Positions 8,544 to 16,526 of a stretch of DNA of 64,000 nt are shown piece after piece (positions within the stretch are counted from its first letter, which is position 1; each line of letters starts with the position of its first letter). Source of the stretch: Sphingobacteriia bacterium RIFOXYC2_FULL_35_18 (GTDB lineage: Bacteria > Bacteroidota > Bacteroidia > Chitinophagales > Chitinophagaceae); the NCBI GenBank assembly GCA_001829005.1, contig MIAG01000004.1, positions 124,001-188,000 on the forward strand, read 5' to 3'. The notes beneath the pieces were generated by a model. It had not been told where the DNA came from. It did not search any database and worked only from the letters and a program-made list of their open reading frames with translations. The position numbers and the translations under genes are program-made.

Positions 8544-10583
8544 ATGCGTCAAGCAATCTTTTTATCGCTTTTACTATTATTTAGCTCATCAATTAAAGCT
8601 CAAAATTCATTTAACCCATTAGGTGAATGGAGAGGAACCTTCCCATTATACAATGGGGAAGAAATTCCATTTAATTTTTCCGTTAGAACCGATAGCTTAG
8701 GAAAATATGTGGTTTATTTTATAAACGGCCCTGAAGAATATTATGGTGGCCAATTAATACAGGTAAAAGATAGTTTACAAATATGGATCAATCAGTTTGA
8801 TAGGCTCATGACCATTGGGATAAAGAACAACAAAATATTAAAGGGAATCTGGAGAAGGCAAACAAATGGAGAAGATGCTTATCCTATTTTAGTTGAACAA
8901 AACAACACAGCGCGTTTCATATGGGATAAACAAACAACTCCACAAAATATTGCTGGAAAATATGATGTTGTTTTTACCAATGACTCAGGTAAACAAATAA
9001 AAGCTATTGGCCTTTTTAACCAAGATAACAATAAAGGTGGCGTAACCTTTTTAAGACCAAGTGGAGATTCTAGGTACTCATTTGGTTCTATTCAAGGAAA
9101 TGAATTTAAATTCTCTTTATTTATTGGCTATTCGCCATTGTTATTTACGGGAAGCATAGAAGTAGATGGTTCATTAAAAGGCATTCAGCAAGGATTAAAA
9201 TCGGTTCAATTAATCAGGGCTTACAAAAACGAAGCAGCATCCCTACCCAATCCTGCAACCTTAACTCAATTGAAGAATAATCAACAACCTTTTCAATTTA
9301 GTTTGCCAAATATAGCAGGTAAAAAAATTAGTCTTGATGATTCAATGTATTTCAATAAACCGGTAATCCTAACTATTGGAGGAACATGGTGTCCGAATTG
9401 TGCTGATGAAGCCAAATATTTATCTGGATGGTATAAGGCCAATAAAGCAAGAGGGATTGAAGTAATTACAGCGCAGTTTGAAGTAAAAGATGAATTAGGA
9501 TATGCGCAAAAAACAATGACCCGCTTCAAAGAAAAATTTGGTATTGAATACCAGCAGGTTTTTGGAGGAATTTCTAATGGGGAATCTGTGATGAAAACAT
9601 TTCCGCTATTAAAGAATTTTACAGGGTTTCCCACTACTATTTTTATACGTTCCGACAGAACCATTCAAAATATTCACGCTGGATTTGCTGGCCCTGCAAC
9701 TGGTTCCTACTATCAAGCATTTATAGATAGCTTTAATATACATGCCAATGATTTATTACATCAAACTTATGCAGAGCAAATTGAAGATTGGAAAAGGGCT
9801 CGTGTAAGGGCTTTAAAAGCAGAAGACGGCTGGCTTAATTTAGAAGGTTTGCTTTGGTTAGATGAAGGTGCAAATAAATTTGGATCTGGAGCCCAAAATA
9901 AATTAGTATTTCCTTCCGGAACAATGGTATCAAATGGTGGCGAGCTAATTAGAAAATCAGACAGTGTATGGTTAAAACCTGCCAATGGAATTAGTTTCGA
10001 AATAAATGGTAAAATCAATAAAAATAAAACCCTTTTGTTCAGCGAATCTAATCCTTCCGCAGTAGTTAATCATCGAAACTTACGCTTCACCATTATCCAA
10101 CGCGGAGAAAAAATTGGGGTTAGACTAAGAAATCTTCAATCACCCCAATTGAAAAAATTTGCAGGTATTGATTATTTTGAAACCGATAGTAGTTGGCGCT
10201 TTAAAGCCAATTTAATTAAGCCTGCATTTAAACAGAATATAATAATAAAGAACGCTTTAGGTCAAGAAAATCCTACAGAATTAATAGGTAAAATTAGGTT
10301 TGAATATAATGGACAGTTTTACACATTAGATGCTATATCTGAAGGGGACTATTTATTAATTGTAATGGGTGATGCCACATCTGGACAATCTACTTATGCT
10401 GCAGGCAGATTTTTGTATATTCTAAAAACAGAAGCAGAATCTCCCAATTTCATGATCGACTTTAATAAAGCGTATAATCCTCCTTGTGTCTTTACTCCAT
10501 ATGCAACTTGCCCTATTCCACCACCACAAAATATTTTGCCATTTGCGGTTACGGCAGGCGAAAAAATGTACGGCATTCACTAA
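8544..10583 (+). CDS. Secreted TlpA-like thioredoxin fused to a DUF1684 domain
   Basis: A 679-residue exported protein. A signal peptide (MRQAIFLSLLLLFSSSIKAQ) is followed by a beta-rich region of about residues 21-235 of unknown fold. A TlpA/thioredoxin domain follows at about 245-400, with the redox pair C283-C286 in GGTWCPNCADE and the cis-Pro loop GFPTT near 363. A DUF1684 domain occupies about 410-679, recognised by EDGWLNLEGLLWLDEGANK and the cysteine-containing tail YNPPCVFTPYATCPIPPP. TlpA-type domains act as periplasmic thiol reductases; DUF1684 has no established function. Joining them suggests the thioredoxin acts on the DUF1684 cysteines, but that is inference. The following gene (yggU) starts 9 bp after its stop. 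Confidence 0.85.
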   Translation: MRQAIFLSLLLLFSSSIKAQNSFNPLGEWRGTFPLYNGEEIPFNFSVRTDSLGKYVVYFINGPEEYYGGQLIQVKDSLQIWINQFDRLMTIGIKNNKILKGIWRRQTNGEDAYPILVEQNNTARFIWDKQTTPQNIAGKYDVVFTNDSGKQIKAIGLFNQDNNKGGVTFLRPSGDSRYSFGSIQGNEFKFSLFIGYSPLLFTGSIEVDGSLKGIQQGLKSVQLIRAYKNEAASLPNPATLTQLKNNQQPFQFSLPNIAGKKISLDDSMYFNKPVILTIGGTWCPNCADEAKYLSGWYKANKARGIEVITAQFEVKDELGYAQKTMTRFKEKFGIEYQQVFGGISNGESVMKTFPLLKNFTGFPTTIFIRSDRTIQNIHAGFAGPATGSYYQAFIDSFNIHANDLLHQTYAEQIEDWKRARVRALKAEDGWLNLEGLLWLDEGANKFGSGAQNKLVFPSGTMVSNGGELIRKSDSVWLKPANGISFEINGKINKNKTLLFSESNPSAVVNHRNLRFTIIQRGEKIGVRLRNLQSPQLKKFAGIDYFETDSSWRFKANLIKPAFKQNIIIKNALGQENPTELIGKIRFEYNGQFYTLDAISEGDYLLIVMGDATSGQSTYAAGRFLYILKTEAESPNFMIDFNKAYNPPCVFTPYATCPIPPPQNILPFAVTAGEKMYGIH

Positions 10584-10592
10584 TTTTAATAC

Positions 10593-10889
10593 ATGACAGA
10601 ATCCTTTTACAGCTGGGAGAATGATGTATTAAATTTGAATGTATTGGTTAGTGCAGGAGCAAGAACCAATTTATGGGGGAAAGTAAAAGGTAATCAAATA
10701 AAGATTAGTATTATGACTGCACCAGAAAATGGGAAGGCCACTGCTTTTTTAATTGATTTCTTGGCCAAGAGTTTTAAAGTATCAAAAAAGTCTGTTGAAT
10801 TGGTTACTGGGGAATTTATTCCACATAAGCAATTTCGAATTCATCAACCTAAACAACTTCCAGCAATCATTAAACCAAACAATGCCTAA
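10593..10889 (+). CDS. yggU: YggU family (DUF167) protein
   Basis: A 98-residue cytoplasmic protein of unknown biochemical function. The family core is visible: LNVLVSAGARTNLWG, then the conserved PENGKATAFLIDFLAKSF followed by VELVTGEF. Length is typical. It sits 9 bp behind the thioredoxin-DUF1684 gene, and its stop codon directly abuts the ATG of the RidA-like gene, so the three are likely one operon. Confidence 0.9.
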   Translation: MTESFYSWENDVLNLNVLVSAGARTNLWGKVKGNQIKISIMTAPENGKATAFLIDFLAKSFKVSKKSVELVTGEFIPHKQFRIHQPKQLPAIIKPNNA

Positions 10890-11405
10890 ATGAAAAAGAT
10901 AATATTATTGATAAGCATCTTATTTGTCAAAACAACAATAGCACAAACACCAGAAGAAAAATTGGCAGCAGCAGGCATACTATTACCCAATTTATCAGCC
11001 CCAGTAGCCAACTATGTAAATGTTGTTAAGACCGGTAATTTATTATTTCTTTCTGGTAAAGGGCCATCTGATCAATCAGGCAAATACATCACTGGAAAGC
11101 TAGGAACGAACTTAACGATTGAGGAAGGATATGCAGCTGCAAGGCTTACAGCTATTAATCAATTAGCGGTGTTGAAAAAAGAACTCGGTGAACTTTCTAA
11201 AATAAAAAGAATAGTAAAAGTATTGGGGCTAGTTAACAGCAGTTCAGATTTTTATGAACAACCTAAAGTTATGAATGGATTTTCTGACTTAATGGTCTTT
11301 GCTTTAGGTGATAAAGGAAAGCATGCTCGTTCTGCAATTGGAACCAACACACTTCCCTTTAATATGGCTGTTGAAGTTGAACTAATTGTTGAAATTGAAA
11401 ACTAA
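10890..11405 (+). CDS. Exported RidA/YjgF-family protein
   Basis: A 171-residue protein with a signal peptide (MKKIILLISILFVKTTIAQ) and a YjgF/RidA-like domain of the longer type: YVNVVKTGNLLFLSGKGP, TIEEGYAAARLTAINQLAVL, IKRIVKVLGLVNSS, then SAIGTNTLPFNMAVEVELIVEI. Cytoplasmic RidA proteins deaminate reactive enamine/imine intermediates using a conserved Arg near the C-terminus. Here the equivalent Arg is probably that of HARSAIG, but I cannot confirm activity. Export to the periplasm is unusual for cytosolic detoxification. The start codon directly follows the yggU stop, and the 3' end overlaps the convergent alcohol dehydrogenase by 4 bp. Confidence 0.88.
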   Translation: MKKIILLISILFVKTTIAQTPEEKLAAAGILLPNLSAPVANYVNVVKTGNLLFLSGKGPSDQSGKYITGKLGTNLTIEEGYAAARLTAINQLAVLKKELGELSKIKRIVKVLGLVNSSSDFYEQPKVMNGFSDLMVFALGDKGKHARSAIGTNTLPFNMAVEVELIVEIEN

Positions 11406-12445
11406 AGCGTTTTCATGTCAATCACAAAACGATATTTTACATCCGATTTAATAACTCTTTCGTATGCTGTATTAATATCTTTTACCCCTATTAATTCTAT
11501 ATCTGAAAAGATATTATGTTCTGCGCAGTAATTCAACATTTCTTGGGTTTCTGCTATTCCCCCAATCATTGAACCAATAATGCTTCTTCTTTTTGAAATC
11601 AATTTAGCAGCATTGTAGGCACTATCTTCTGGAGGAATTCCTACTATAATCATCTTCCCTTCTAATGTAAGTAAATCTAAGAATTTGTTCATATCGTGAA
11701 CTGCTGCAACAGTATTCAAAATAAAATCAAACTTTCCTTTTAGTGCCTTCATTTGAGCGGCATCGGTGGATAAAGCAAAATGATGTGCTCCTAATTTTTT
11801 TGCATCTGCTTCTTTGGAAGGTGAAGTACTCAACATAGTTACTTCAGCTCCAAAAGATGCAGCAAACTTTACTGCCATATGACCCAAGCCACCCAAACCT
11901 AAAACGGCCACTTTATGCCCCTTACCTACTCCGGCAAATTTGAGGGGAGAATAAGTGGTAATACCTGCACAAAGCAATGGAGCAACTCCTGCTAAATTTT
12001 CTTTTTGAGGTATATGCAAAGTATACTTCTCGTCTATAACATAACAGTTGGAATAGCCTCCATAAGTAGGTGTTTTCTTGTCTCGATAATACCCATTATA
12101 AGTAGGAACCATCCCCTCTTCACAATATTGCTCTAATCCTTTTTTGCATGGCGCACAAGATCTGCAAGAATCTACAAATACGCCAACTCCTGCAATATCG
12201 CCCACTTTAAATCGGGTTACTTGATCGCCCACTTTAACCACTTTACCCACTATTTCATGTCCGGGCACTACAGGATAAATAGCTGGCCCCCATTCCCCTC
12301 TAGCAGTATGAATATCTGAATGGCATATTCCACAATAAAGAATATCAATTAAGACATCGGTGGCTCCTACTTCGTTTCTATCAAAAGACAAGGGGACAAT
12401 TTCACTTTCCTTACTTGTAGCGCCATATCCTTTAGCTTGTATCAT
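11402..12445 (-). CDS. Zinc-dependent NAD(P)H alcohol dehydrogenase (YahK/cinnamyl-alcohol type)
   Basis: A 347-residue medium-chain dehydrogenase that interconverts aldehydes and alcohols. The catalytic zinc site is seen in LYCGICHSDIHTARGEW and PGHEIVGKVVKVG, and the structural zinc cysteines in CRSCAPCKKGLEQYCEEG. The cofactor loop is LGLGGLGHMAVKFA, and the following STSPSKEADAKKLGA favours NADPH, as in the YahK/CAD group. Broad aldehyde reduction is the usual activity. It is convergent with the RidA-like gene (4 bp overlap) and preceded by a DinB-like gene 42 bp upstream on the same strand. Confidence 0.93.
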   Translation of the reverse strand: MIQAKGYGATSKESEIVPLSFDRNEVGATDVLIDILYCGICHSDIHTARGEWGPAIYPVVPGHEIVGKVVKVGDQVTRFKVGDIAGVGVFVDSCRSCAPCKKGLEQYCEEGMVPTYNGYYRDKKTPTYGGYSNCYVIDEKYTLHIPQKENLAGVAPLLCAGITTYSPLKFAGVGKGHKVAVLGLGGLGHMAVKFAASFGAEVTMLSTSPSKEADAKKLGAHHFALSTDAAQMKALKGKFDFILNTVAAVHDMNKFLDLLTLEGKMIIVGIPPEDSAYNAAKLISKRRSIIGSMIGGIAETQEMLNYCAEHNIFSDIELIGVKDINTAYERVIKSDVKYRFVIDMKTL

Positions 12446-12487
12446 AGTATTTTGTTTTTGCTAAGATACAAAGTTTAATTTCGACTG

Positions 12488-12952
12488 CTACGCTTGTTTA
12501 TGAATGATATCTTTTATAATTAAGATATGATGTGCAGTATGTATTGTAAGCATTTTTATAGTAGCTTTTTTATTCAGTTTCCCAAAAAAAGGATGCGTAA
12601 AAAACTGATTAGGAGCTAAATTTTCAAGTACAGATAAACGATGTTTTATATTATCAAAACTGGTAATTGTATTGGCTTCATTAAATACTTCTGTTGGTTT
12701 AACTTGCTTTGGAGCTTTAGCGATTCCTCTTGGAAATCGATTCATACTAAAAGCTAAAAATCGTTTTAAATTAAATTGAAACCGATAATTATTTGGATCA
12801 GAAACTTCCATTGCGGCTATAATTTGTGAAATAACCAATAAAGAATGATCAATATGCCAACCTACATTGGATGAAGACACTTTTTCATTGAGTACATTTG
12901 CGCTAGGCAAATAGGTTTTCAGCTCATTAATATATTGAACTAATTTTTGCAT
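12488..12952 (-). CDS. DinB-superfamily (DUF1569-like) protein
   Basis: A 154-residue four-helix protein, probably cytoplasmic. Helix 1 ends in WHIDHSLLVISQIIAAM, and the C-terminal helix is IKMLTIHTAHHILIIKDII. The spaced histidines (WHIDH and HTAHH) correspond to the metal-binding triad of the DinB/YfiT superfamily. Members include thiol transferases and many proteins without known function; no substrate can be proposed here. It is a different subfamily from the YfiT-like protein at 28.0-28.5 kb. Confidence 0.7.
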   Translation of the reverse strand: MQKLVQYINELKTYLPSANVLNEKVSSSNVGWHIDHSLLVISQIIAAMEVSDPNNYRFQFNLKRFLAFSMNRFPRGIAKAPKQVKPTEVFNEANTITSFDNIKHRLSVLENLAPNQFFTHPFFGKLNKKATIKMLTIHTAHHILIIKDIIHKQA

Positions 12953-12979
12953 ACTAAAAAATTTAAGCGCATTACTTGA

Positions 12980-13429
12980 TTAAAATGAATTCTTACTGAT
13001 TTTCTCTGCAAATGGAAGGTACTCAGATAACGCAGCTGATCCATACCATTTATACAATTCTGCGGCGAGTAATCCTGAACTTATTGCGGGGTCTGTTTGA
13101 AGCAATTTTTCCGCTTCTTCAATACTGGTTAAATTCAAGATAAAAATACCTCTATATGTTTTATCATTCTTTCCAAGTGGGCCCGCTACCACTAATTTTT
13201 CAGCCTTAACCATTACCCCCATATTTTGCATATGGCCTGCGAAACAACTATCAATGAATGGTTGGTTGGTTGTTTTATTAGGGCCTGTTTTTAGAAGGAC
13301 TAGAATATACCCCTTCATCCCATATTCATCGGCACCCAACTTTTTCGCAAGTACAGAATCATACGTATTGTTTTGGGCATTAGCCTTACTCACAAACAAA
13401 AAGAGCAGTAAAATAACAAATGGTCTCAT
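12980..13429 (-). CDS. Exported YCII-domain protein
   Basis: A 149-residue protein with an N-terminal signal peptide (MRPFVILLLFLFVSKANAQ) and a YCII-like dimeric alpha-beta barrel: GYILVLLKTGPN, then FIDSCFAGHMQNMGVMVKAE, KLVVAGPLGKNDKTYRGIFI and EEAEKLLQTDPAISSGLLA. The His in FAGHMQNM is at the position of the conserved YCII His, and the DP of TDPA is also conserved. The biochemical function of this group is mostly unknown. Its ATG overlaps the GH26 stop codon as ATGA, so translation is probably coupled to the mannanase gene. Confidence 0.8.
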   Translation of the reverse strand: MRPFVILLLFLFVSKANAQNNTYDSVLAKKLGADEYGMKGYILVLLKTGPNKTTNQPFIDSCFAGHMQNMGVMVKAEKLVVAGPLGKNDKTYRGIFILNLTSIEEAEKLLQTDPAISSGLLAAELYKWYGSAALSEYLPFAEKISKNSF

Positions 13430-14568
13430 TGGTATAATTTTAAATCACGGGCTTTCTTTTCAAAAATGAATTTATTCGAAATATACAATTTATAAAAATC
13501 CATGAATGATGGATCTCTTCCTACAGGAATAAAATGATCTTGTGAAGGAGCAAACCGATATTTTCCCGTACCATTTACCAATCCTCCATCTCGCCATAAA
13601 TGCACATAGGAAATTTGATGATTGCCGATTCCGTTCATTAATTTTTTAGTAAACCATTCTGGATAAGGAATATTCATAAATCCGGTTTCAGCAAATGCAG
13701 GAAGTTTTTTATGTTTTCTAGCTACTTCTGTTAATATGCTTAACCGCTTATCTAAAGTGTTTTCAAAATCATTATTGTTGGAAGGATCCCCATATTGATA
13801 AAAATCAAAACTCATGATATCTACATACTCATCTCCTGGATAATATTGCATATATCCTGATTCTGTTTCAAATTTTTCTGGGTTATATGCATATAACAAA
13901 TGATGGACTTGTTTAACATTGGTTAAATAGTCAAAAGTAAACTTCCATAATGCCTTATATTCTTCAGGACTACAAACATTTTGACACCACCAAAACCAGT
14001 TTCCAGTAAACTCATGAAATGGCCTAAAAATGACAGGTATATATTCGCCATTTGCATTTTTTAAGTCAAGCATAAAATTGGCTACTTTATCGAGCCAAGA
14101 TTTATACAATGCATGTTTTTCTCCCCCGGGAATAATTGCCCCCACTGCATTACCTCCAATATCCCATGCATTTTTCCCCGTAACAGGATTATTAGCATGC
14201 CAACTAATGGTAATGACCCCTCCTTTTTCATACCCTTCCTTAATAAATTCTTTCATTTTATTAAATGGCACACTATCTAAATTAAAAACAGCATCCAATT
14301 CCAAATCGCCTAATTCCCAACCATACATAGCAGGGTATTCCCCAACAGCATCCTGAACAACACTTTTCCCTGGAATATACTCCCATCCTAAACCATAAGC
14401 CAAATCGTCTTGATGTCCAAAAAGTATTCCTTCCGGTAAGGCTTTAAATAGATTATTAAACAGCTTAACTGTTTTTGAACTGGCTTTTTTATTGGCTGTT
14501 TGAAAAACCTGACACATCATTTGATTTATCTGAAGAAAAAAAATACCTATTAACAGCAATCGTTTCAT
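13426..14568 (-). CDS. Secreted glycoside hydrolase family 26 (beta-mannanase-like)
   Basis: A 380-residue exported enzyme expected to cleave beta-1,4-mannan or a related beta-glycan. A signal peptide (MKRLLLIGIFFLQINQMMCQ) precedes a GH26 barrel beginning LPEGILFGHQDDLAYG. The acid/base Glu is in PVIFRPFHEFTGNWFWW and the nucleophile Glu in KLPAFAETGF; ITISWHANNP is also typical. I use the ATG at 14568; a GTG two codons earlier is possible. It has no carbohydrate-binding module. No SusC/SusD pair is near, so this is not a classical polysaccharide utilisation locus. The YCII gene is translationally coupled downstream. Confidence 0.92.
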   Translation of the reverse strand: MKRLLLIGIFFLQINQMMCQVFQTANKKASSKTVKLFNNLFKALPEGILFGHQDDLAYGLGWEYIPGKSVVQDAVGEYPAMYGWELGDLELDAVFNLDSVPFNKMKEFIKEGYEKGGVITISWHANNPVTGKNAWDIGGNAVGAIIPGGEKHALYKSWLDKVANFMLDLKNANGEYIPVIFRPFHEFTGNWFWWCQNVCSPEEYKALWKFTFDYLTNVKQVHHLLYAYNPEKFETESGYMQYYPGDEYVDIMSFDFYQYGDPSNNNDFENTLDKRLSILTEVARKHKKLPAFAETGFMNIPYPEWFTKKLMNGIGNHQISYVHLWRDGGLVNGTGKYRFAPSQDHFIPVGRDPSFMDFYKLYISNKFIFEKKARDLKLYQ

Positions 14569-14676
14569 TTTCACCTTTTGAATTAATTACAATTTACCCA
14601 ATTAATGGTTACCGTGCATTTATGGTGTAATCAATGATTTTTATGGACTGAGTTTAAGGTAAGGTCGAGGAGAAAT

Positions 14677-14705
14677 AAAAAAGGCCTCGAAAAATCGAGA
14701 CCTTT
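14677..14705 (-). terminator. Intrinsic terminator of tRNA-Val
   Basis: On the minus strand an 11-bp stem (AAAGGTCTCGA with TCGAGGCCTTT, one G-U pair) and a TTTT loop is followed by a run of T. It begins 2 bp after the 3' end of the tRNA. Confidence 0.85.
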
Positions 14706-14707
14706 GT

Positions 14708-14781
14708 GGGAGCACACGGGTTCGAACCGCGGACCCTCTGCTTGTAAGGCAGATGCTCTAAACCAACTGAGCTATGCTCCC
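14708..14781 (-). tRNA. tRNA-Val (anticodon TAC)
   Basis: 74 nucleotides fold as a complete cloverleaf. The acceptor stem is GGGAGCA with TGCTCCC, the D-arm is GCTC/GAGC, the anticodon stem TCTGC/GCAGA encloses the loop CTTACAA with anticodon TAC, and the T-arm contains TTCGAAC. The 3' CCA is not encoded. It has its own candidate promoter and terminator. Confidence 0.97.
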
Positions 14782-14797
14782 TTATTGTTTGGGAGTG

Positions 14798-14805
14798 CAA
14801 AAATA
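14798..14805 (-). promoter_or_regulatory. Candidate promoter of tRNA-Val (-7 TATTTTTG)
   Basis: Minus-strand TATTTTTG is an exact TAnnTTTG match located 17 bp before the mature 5' end. A TTTG lies 20 bp upstream, close to the expected -33 spacing. Confidence 0.55.
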
Positions 14806-14865
14806 GGGTCTCGAATTAAACTACCCAAAAAAATTATGTTTTTTTAGCAACAAAATTTCATTTTT

Positions 14866-14895
14866 TTTGAAATAAGCGCCTATTCCATAATTTTA
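14866..14895 (+). promoter_or_regulatory. Candidate clpS-aat promoter
   Basis: A TTTG at 14866 and TAATTTTA at 14888 are separated by 18 bp, close to the Bacteroidota -33/-7 arrangement, though the last base of the -7 box deviates. The ATG at 14900 follows within 5 bp, so the leader would be very short or absent. Confidence 0.4.
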
Positions 14896-14899
14896 CATC

Positions 14900-15205
14900 A
14901 TGTCCAATTTCTATTTCGCTACTAATCCTCAAACTTGGGAATCCGCCGATTCCGAGACTGACACCGCCATTGCTGATACATATAGTTTGGTTGTTTGGAA
15001 CGATGAGGTTAATACATTTGAATGGGTGATTGAAACTCTAATGGAAGTATGTGGGCATAGTTTAGAACAAGCAGAACAATGTGCTTTGTTTGTTCATCAT
15101 AAGGGGAAATATGCAGTTAAAAAAGGGGACTACGATACTTTAAAACCCATGTGTAATAGCATCACAGACAGAGGCATAGGTGCTACTGTAGAACAAAACA
15201 ATTAA
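14900..15205 (+). CDS. clpS: ATP-dependent Clp protease adaptor ClpS
   Basis: Binds destabilising N-terminal residues of substrates and delivers them to ClpAP/ClpCP. The 101 residues show a variable N-terminal tail and the ClpS core: LVVWNDEVNTFEWVIETLM (the ND pair contacts the substrate amino terminus), GHSLEQAEQCALFVHHKG (the His pair is typical) and a final strand GIGATVEQN. Its stop overlaps the aat start codon (TAATG), which couples the adaptor to the transferase that creates its substrates. Confidence 0.92.
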   Translation: MSNFYFATNPQTWESADSETDTAIADTYSLVVWNDEVNTFEWVIETLMEVCGHSLEQAEQCALFVHHKGKYAVKKGDYDTLKPMCNSITDRGIGATVEQNN

Positions 15206-15843
15206 TGCATATACTTTCCTCTACTATTTGGTTCCCTCCTATTGAAGATGCATTAGAAGATGGATTACTTGCTATTGGAGGTGATTTATCTAGTGAACGG
15301 CTTATTCTAGCATATCAAAAAGGTATATTCCCTTGGTATGAAGGAGAAACCCCATTATGGTGGAGTCCTGATCCTCGGTTTGTTTTATTCCCGGAACATT
15401 TAGTAATTAGCAAAAGCATGCATCAAGTTATTAAAAAGAATTTATTTGAGTACAGAACCAATACCGCATTTGCCAAAGTAATTAAACAATGTAAAAATCA
15501 ACCGAGAATTGGACAAGACGGCACTTGGATTACCGATGCAGTAGAATCAGCATATAATGAATTGCACTTAAAAGGAATTGCCCATTCTGCAGAAGCTTGG
15601 CAAAATAATCAATTGGTGGGTGGATTATATGGGATCAAAATGGGCAAATTATTTTTTGGAGAAAGCATGTTTAGCAAAGTATCAAATGCAAGTAAGTTTG
15701 CTTTTATACAGTTGGTGAACCAATTAAAAATGGAAGGAATTGTATTGATTGACTGCCAAGTTTATACAAGCCATTTAGAAAGCCTTGGAGCAACGATGAT
15801 ATCAAGAGATAATTTTAAAAATTTTCTAACCAAATATGGTTAA
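15205..15843 (+). CDS. aat: Leucyl/phenylalanyl-tRNA-protein transferase
   Basis: Adds Leu or Phe from aminoacyl-tRNA to N-terminal Lys or Arg, generating N-degrons. The 212-residue protein contains the family signatures GLLAIGGDLSSERLILAYQK, GIFPWYEGETPLWWSPDPR, and later GGLYGIKMGKLFFGESMFS and LIDCQVYTSHLESLGA. Start codon overlaps the clpS stop by one base. Its stop interlocks with the convergent DUF4294 gene in TTAA. Confidence 0.96.
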   Translation: MHILSSTIWFPPIEDALEDGLLAIGGDLSSERLILAYQKGIFPWYEGETPLWWSPDPRFVLFPEHLVISKSMHQVIKKNLFEYRTNTAFAKVIKQCKNQPRIGQDGTWITDAVESAYNELHLKGIAHSAEAWQNNQLVGGLYGIKMGKLFFGESMFSKVSNASKFAFIQLVNQLKMEGIVLIDCQVYTSHLESLGATMISRDNFKNFLTKYG

Positions 15844-16454
15844 CTCGGATATCCATACATTCGGGCAACATCTTTTACTATCTTTTCTATATCTGCATCT
15901 TTGCTAGAAGGGTCATAAGCCTGTTTTAAATTACTTCCAAAAAGAACAGCCACTGTTTGCCAAAAGGCCGCCGTCATGAAACCCTTATATTCATCAATTA
16001 TTTCGTAGCAATTATTTCCTGTTTCTCTATTGATCAACTTCATCAATACCCTTCCCTGGTATACAGACAACTTCGTTAATTGATCAGTAAACTGTTTTTT
16101 CATTTCTTTTTCTCTGGATCGGATGATTTGTCTTCGAATCTTCTTATCCTTTACATTAACTAATTGAATATTAATCTCATTAATAATTCTGGCTGCGGCT
16201 TTTGCATAAGGATAAGTTACATACACTGCATTTCTTAATCGAGTCCAATCTGCCCAATAATTTTTTTGAGCAGCTGTTAACCTTTTGATAACCAATACAC
16301 TTGGCAGCCATGATTCTCCTATAGTGTCTCCTTCAGGAGTTATATAAGCATAAACTTTTACTGTGTCAAATTGACCCTTCTCTTGACTGTACAATCGACA
16401 AAAGCTTAAGCTTAAGAAAATCAATAAAATAATATAATTGTGTTTGGGCTTCAA
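15840..16454 (-). CDS. Exported DUF4294 protein
   Basis: A 204-residue Bacteroidota-specific protein. A signal peptide (MKPKHNYIILLIFLSLSFCRLYSQ) is followed by YAYITPEGDTIGESWLPSV, a basic helical region (KKIRRQIIRSREKEMKKQF) and RVLMKLINRETGNNCYEIID, ending near AAFWQTVAVLFGSNLKQAYD. These match DUF4294, whose role is unknown; an envelope location is inferred from the signal peptide. It overlaps aat by 4 bp at the 3' end. Confidence 0.85.
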   Translation of the reverse strand: MKPKHNYIILLIFLSLSFCRLYSQEKGQFDTVKVYAYITPEGDTIGESWLPSVLVIKRLTAAQKNYWADWTRLRNAVYVTYPYAKAAARIINEINIQLVNVKDKKIRRQIIRSREKEMKKQFTDQLTKLSVYQGRVLMKLINRETGNNCYEIIDEYKGFMTAAFWQTVAVLFGSNLKQAYDPSSKDADIEKIVKDVARMYGYPS

Positions 16455-16526
16455 TGTTATTCAATTTAGTCAAATTAGACTAATATTAATACCATGACAC
16501 CAAAAAAGTAACCTACGCTGCCGTAC

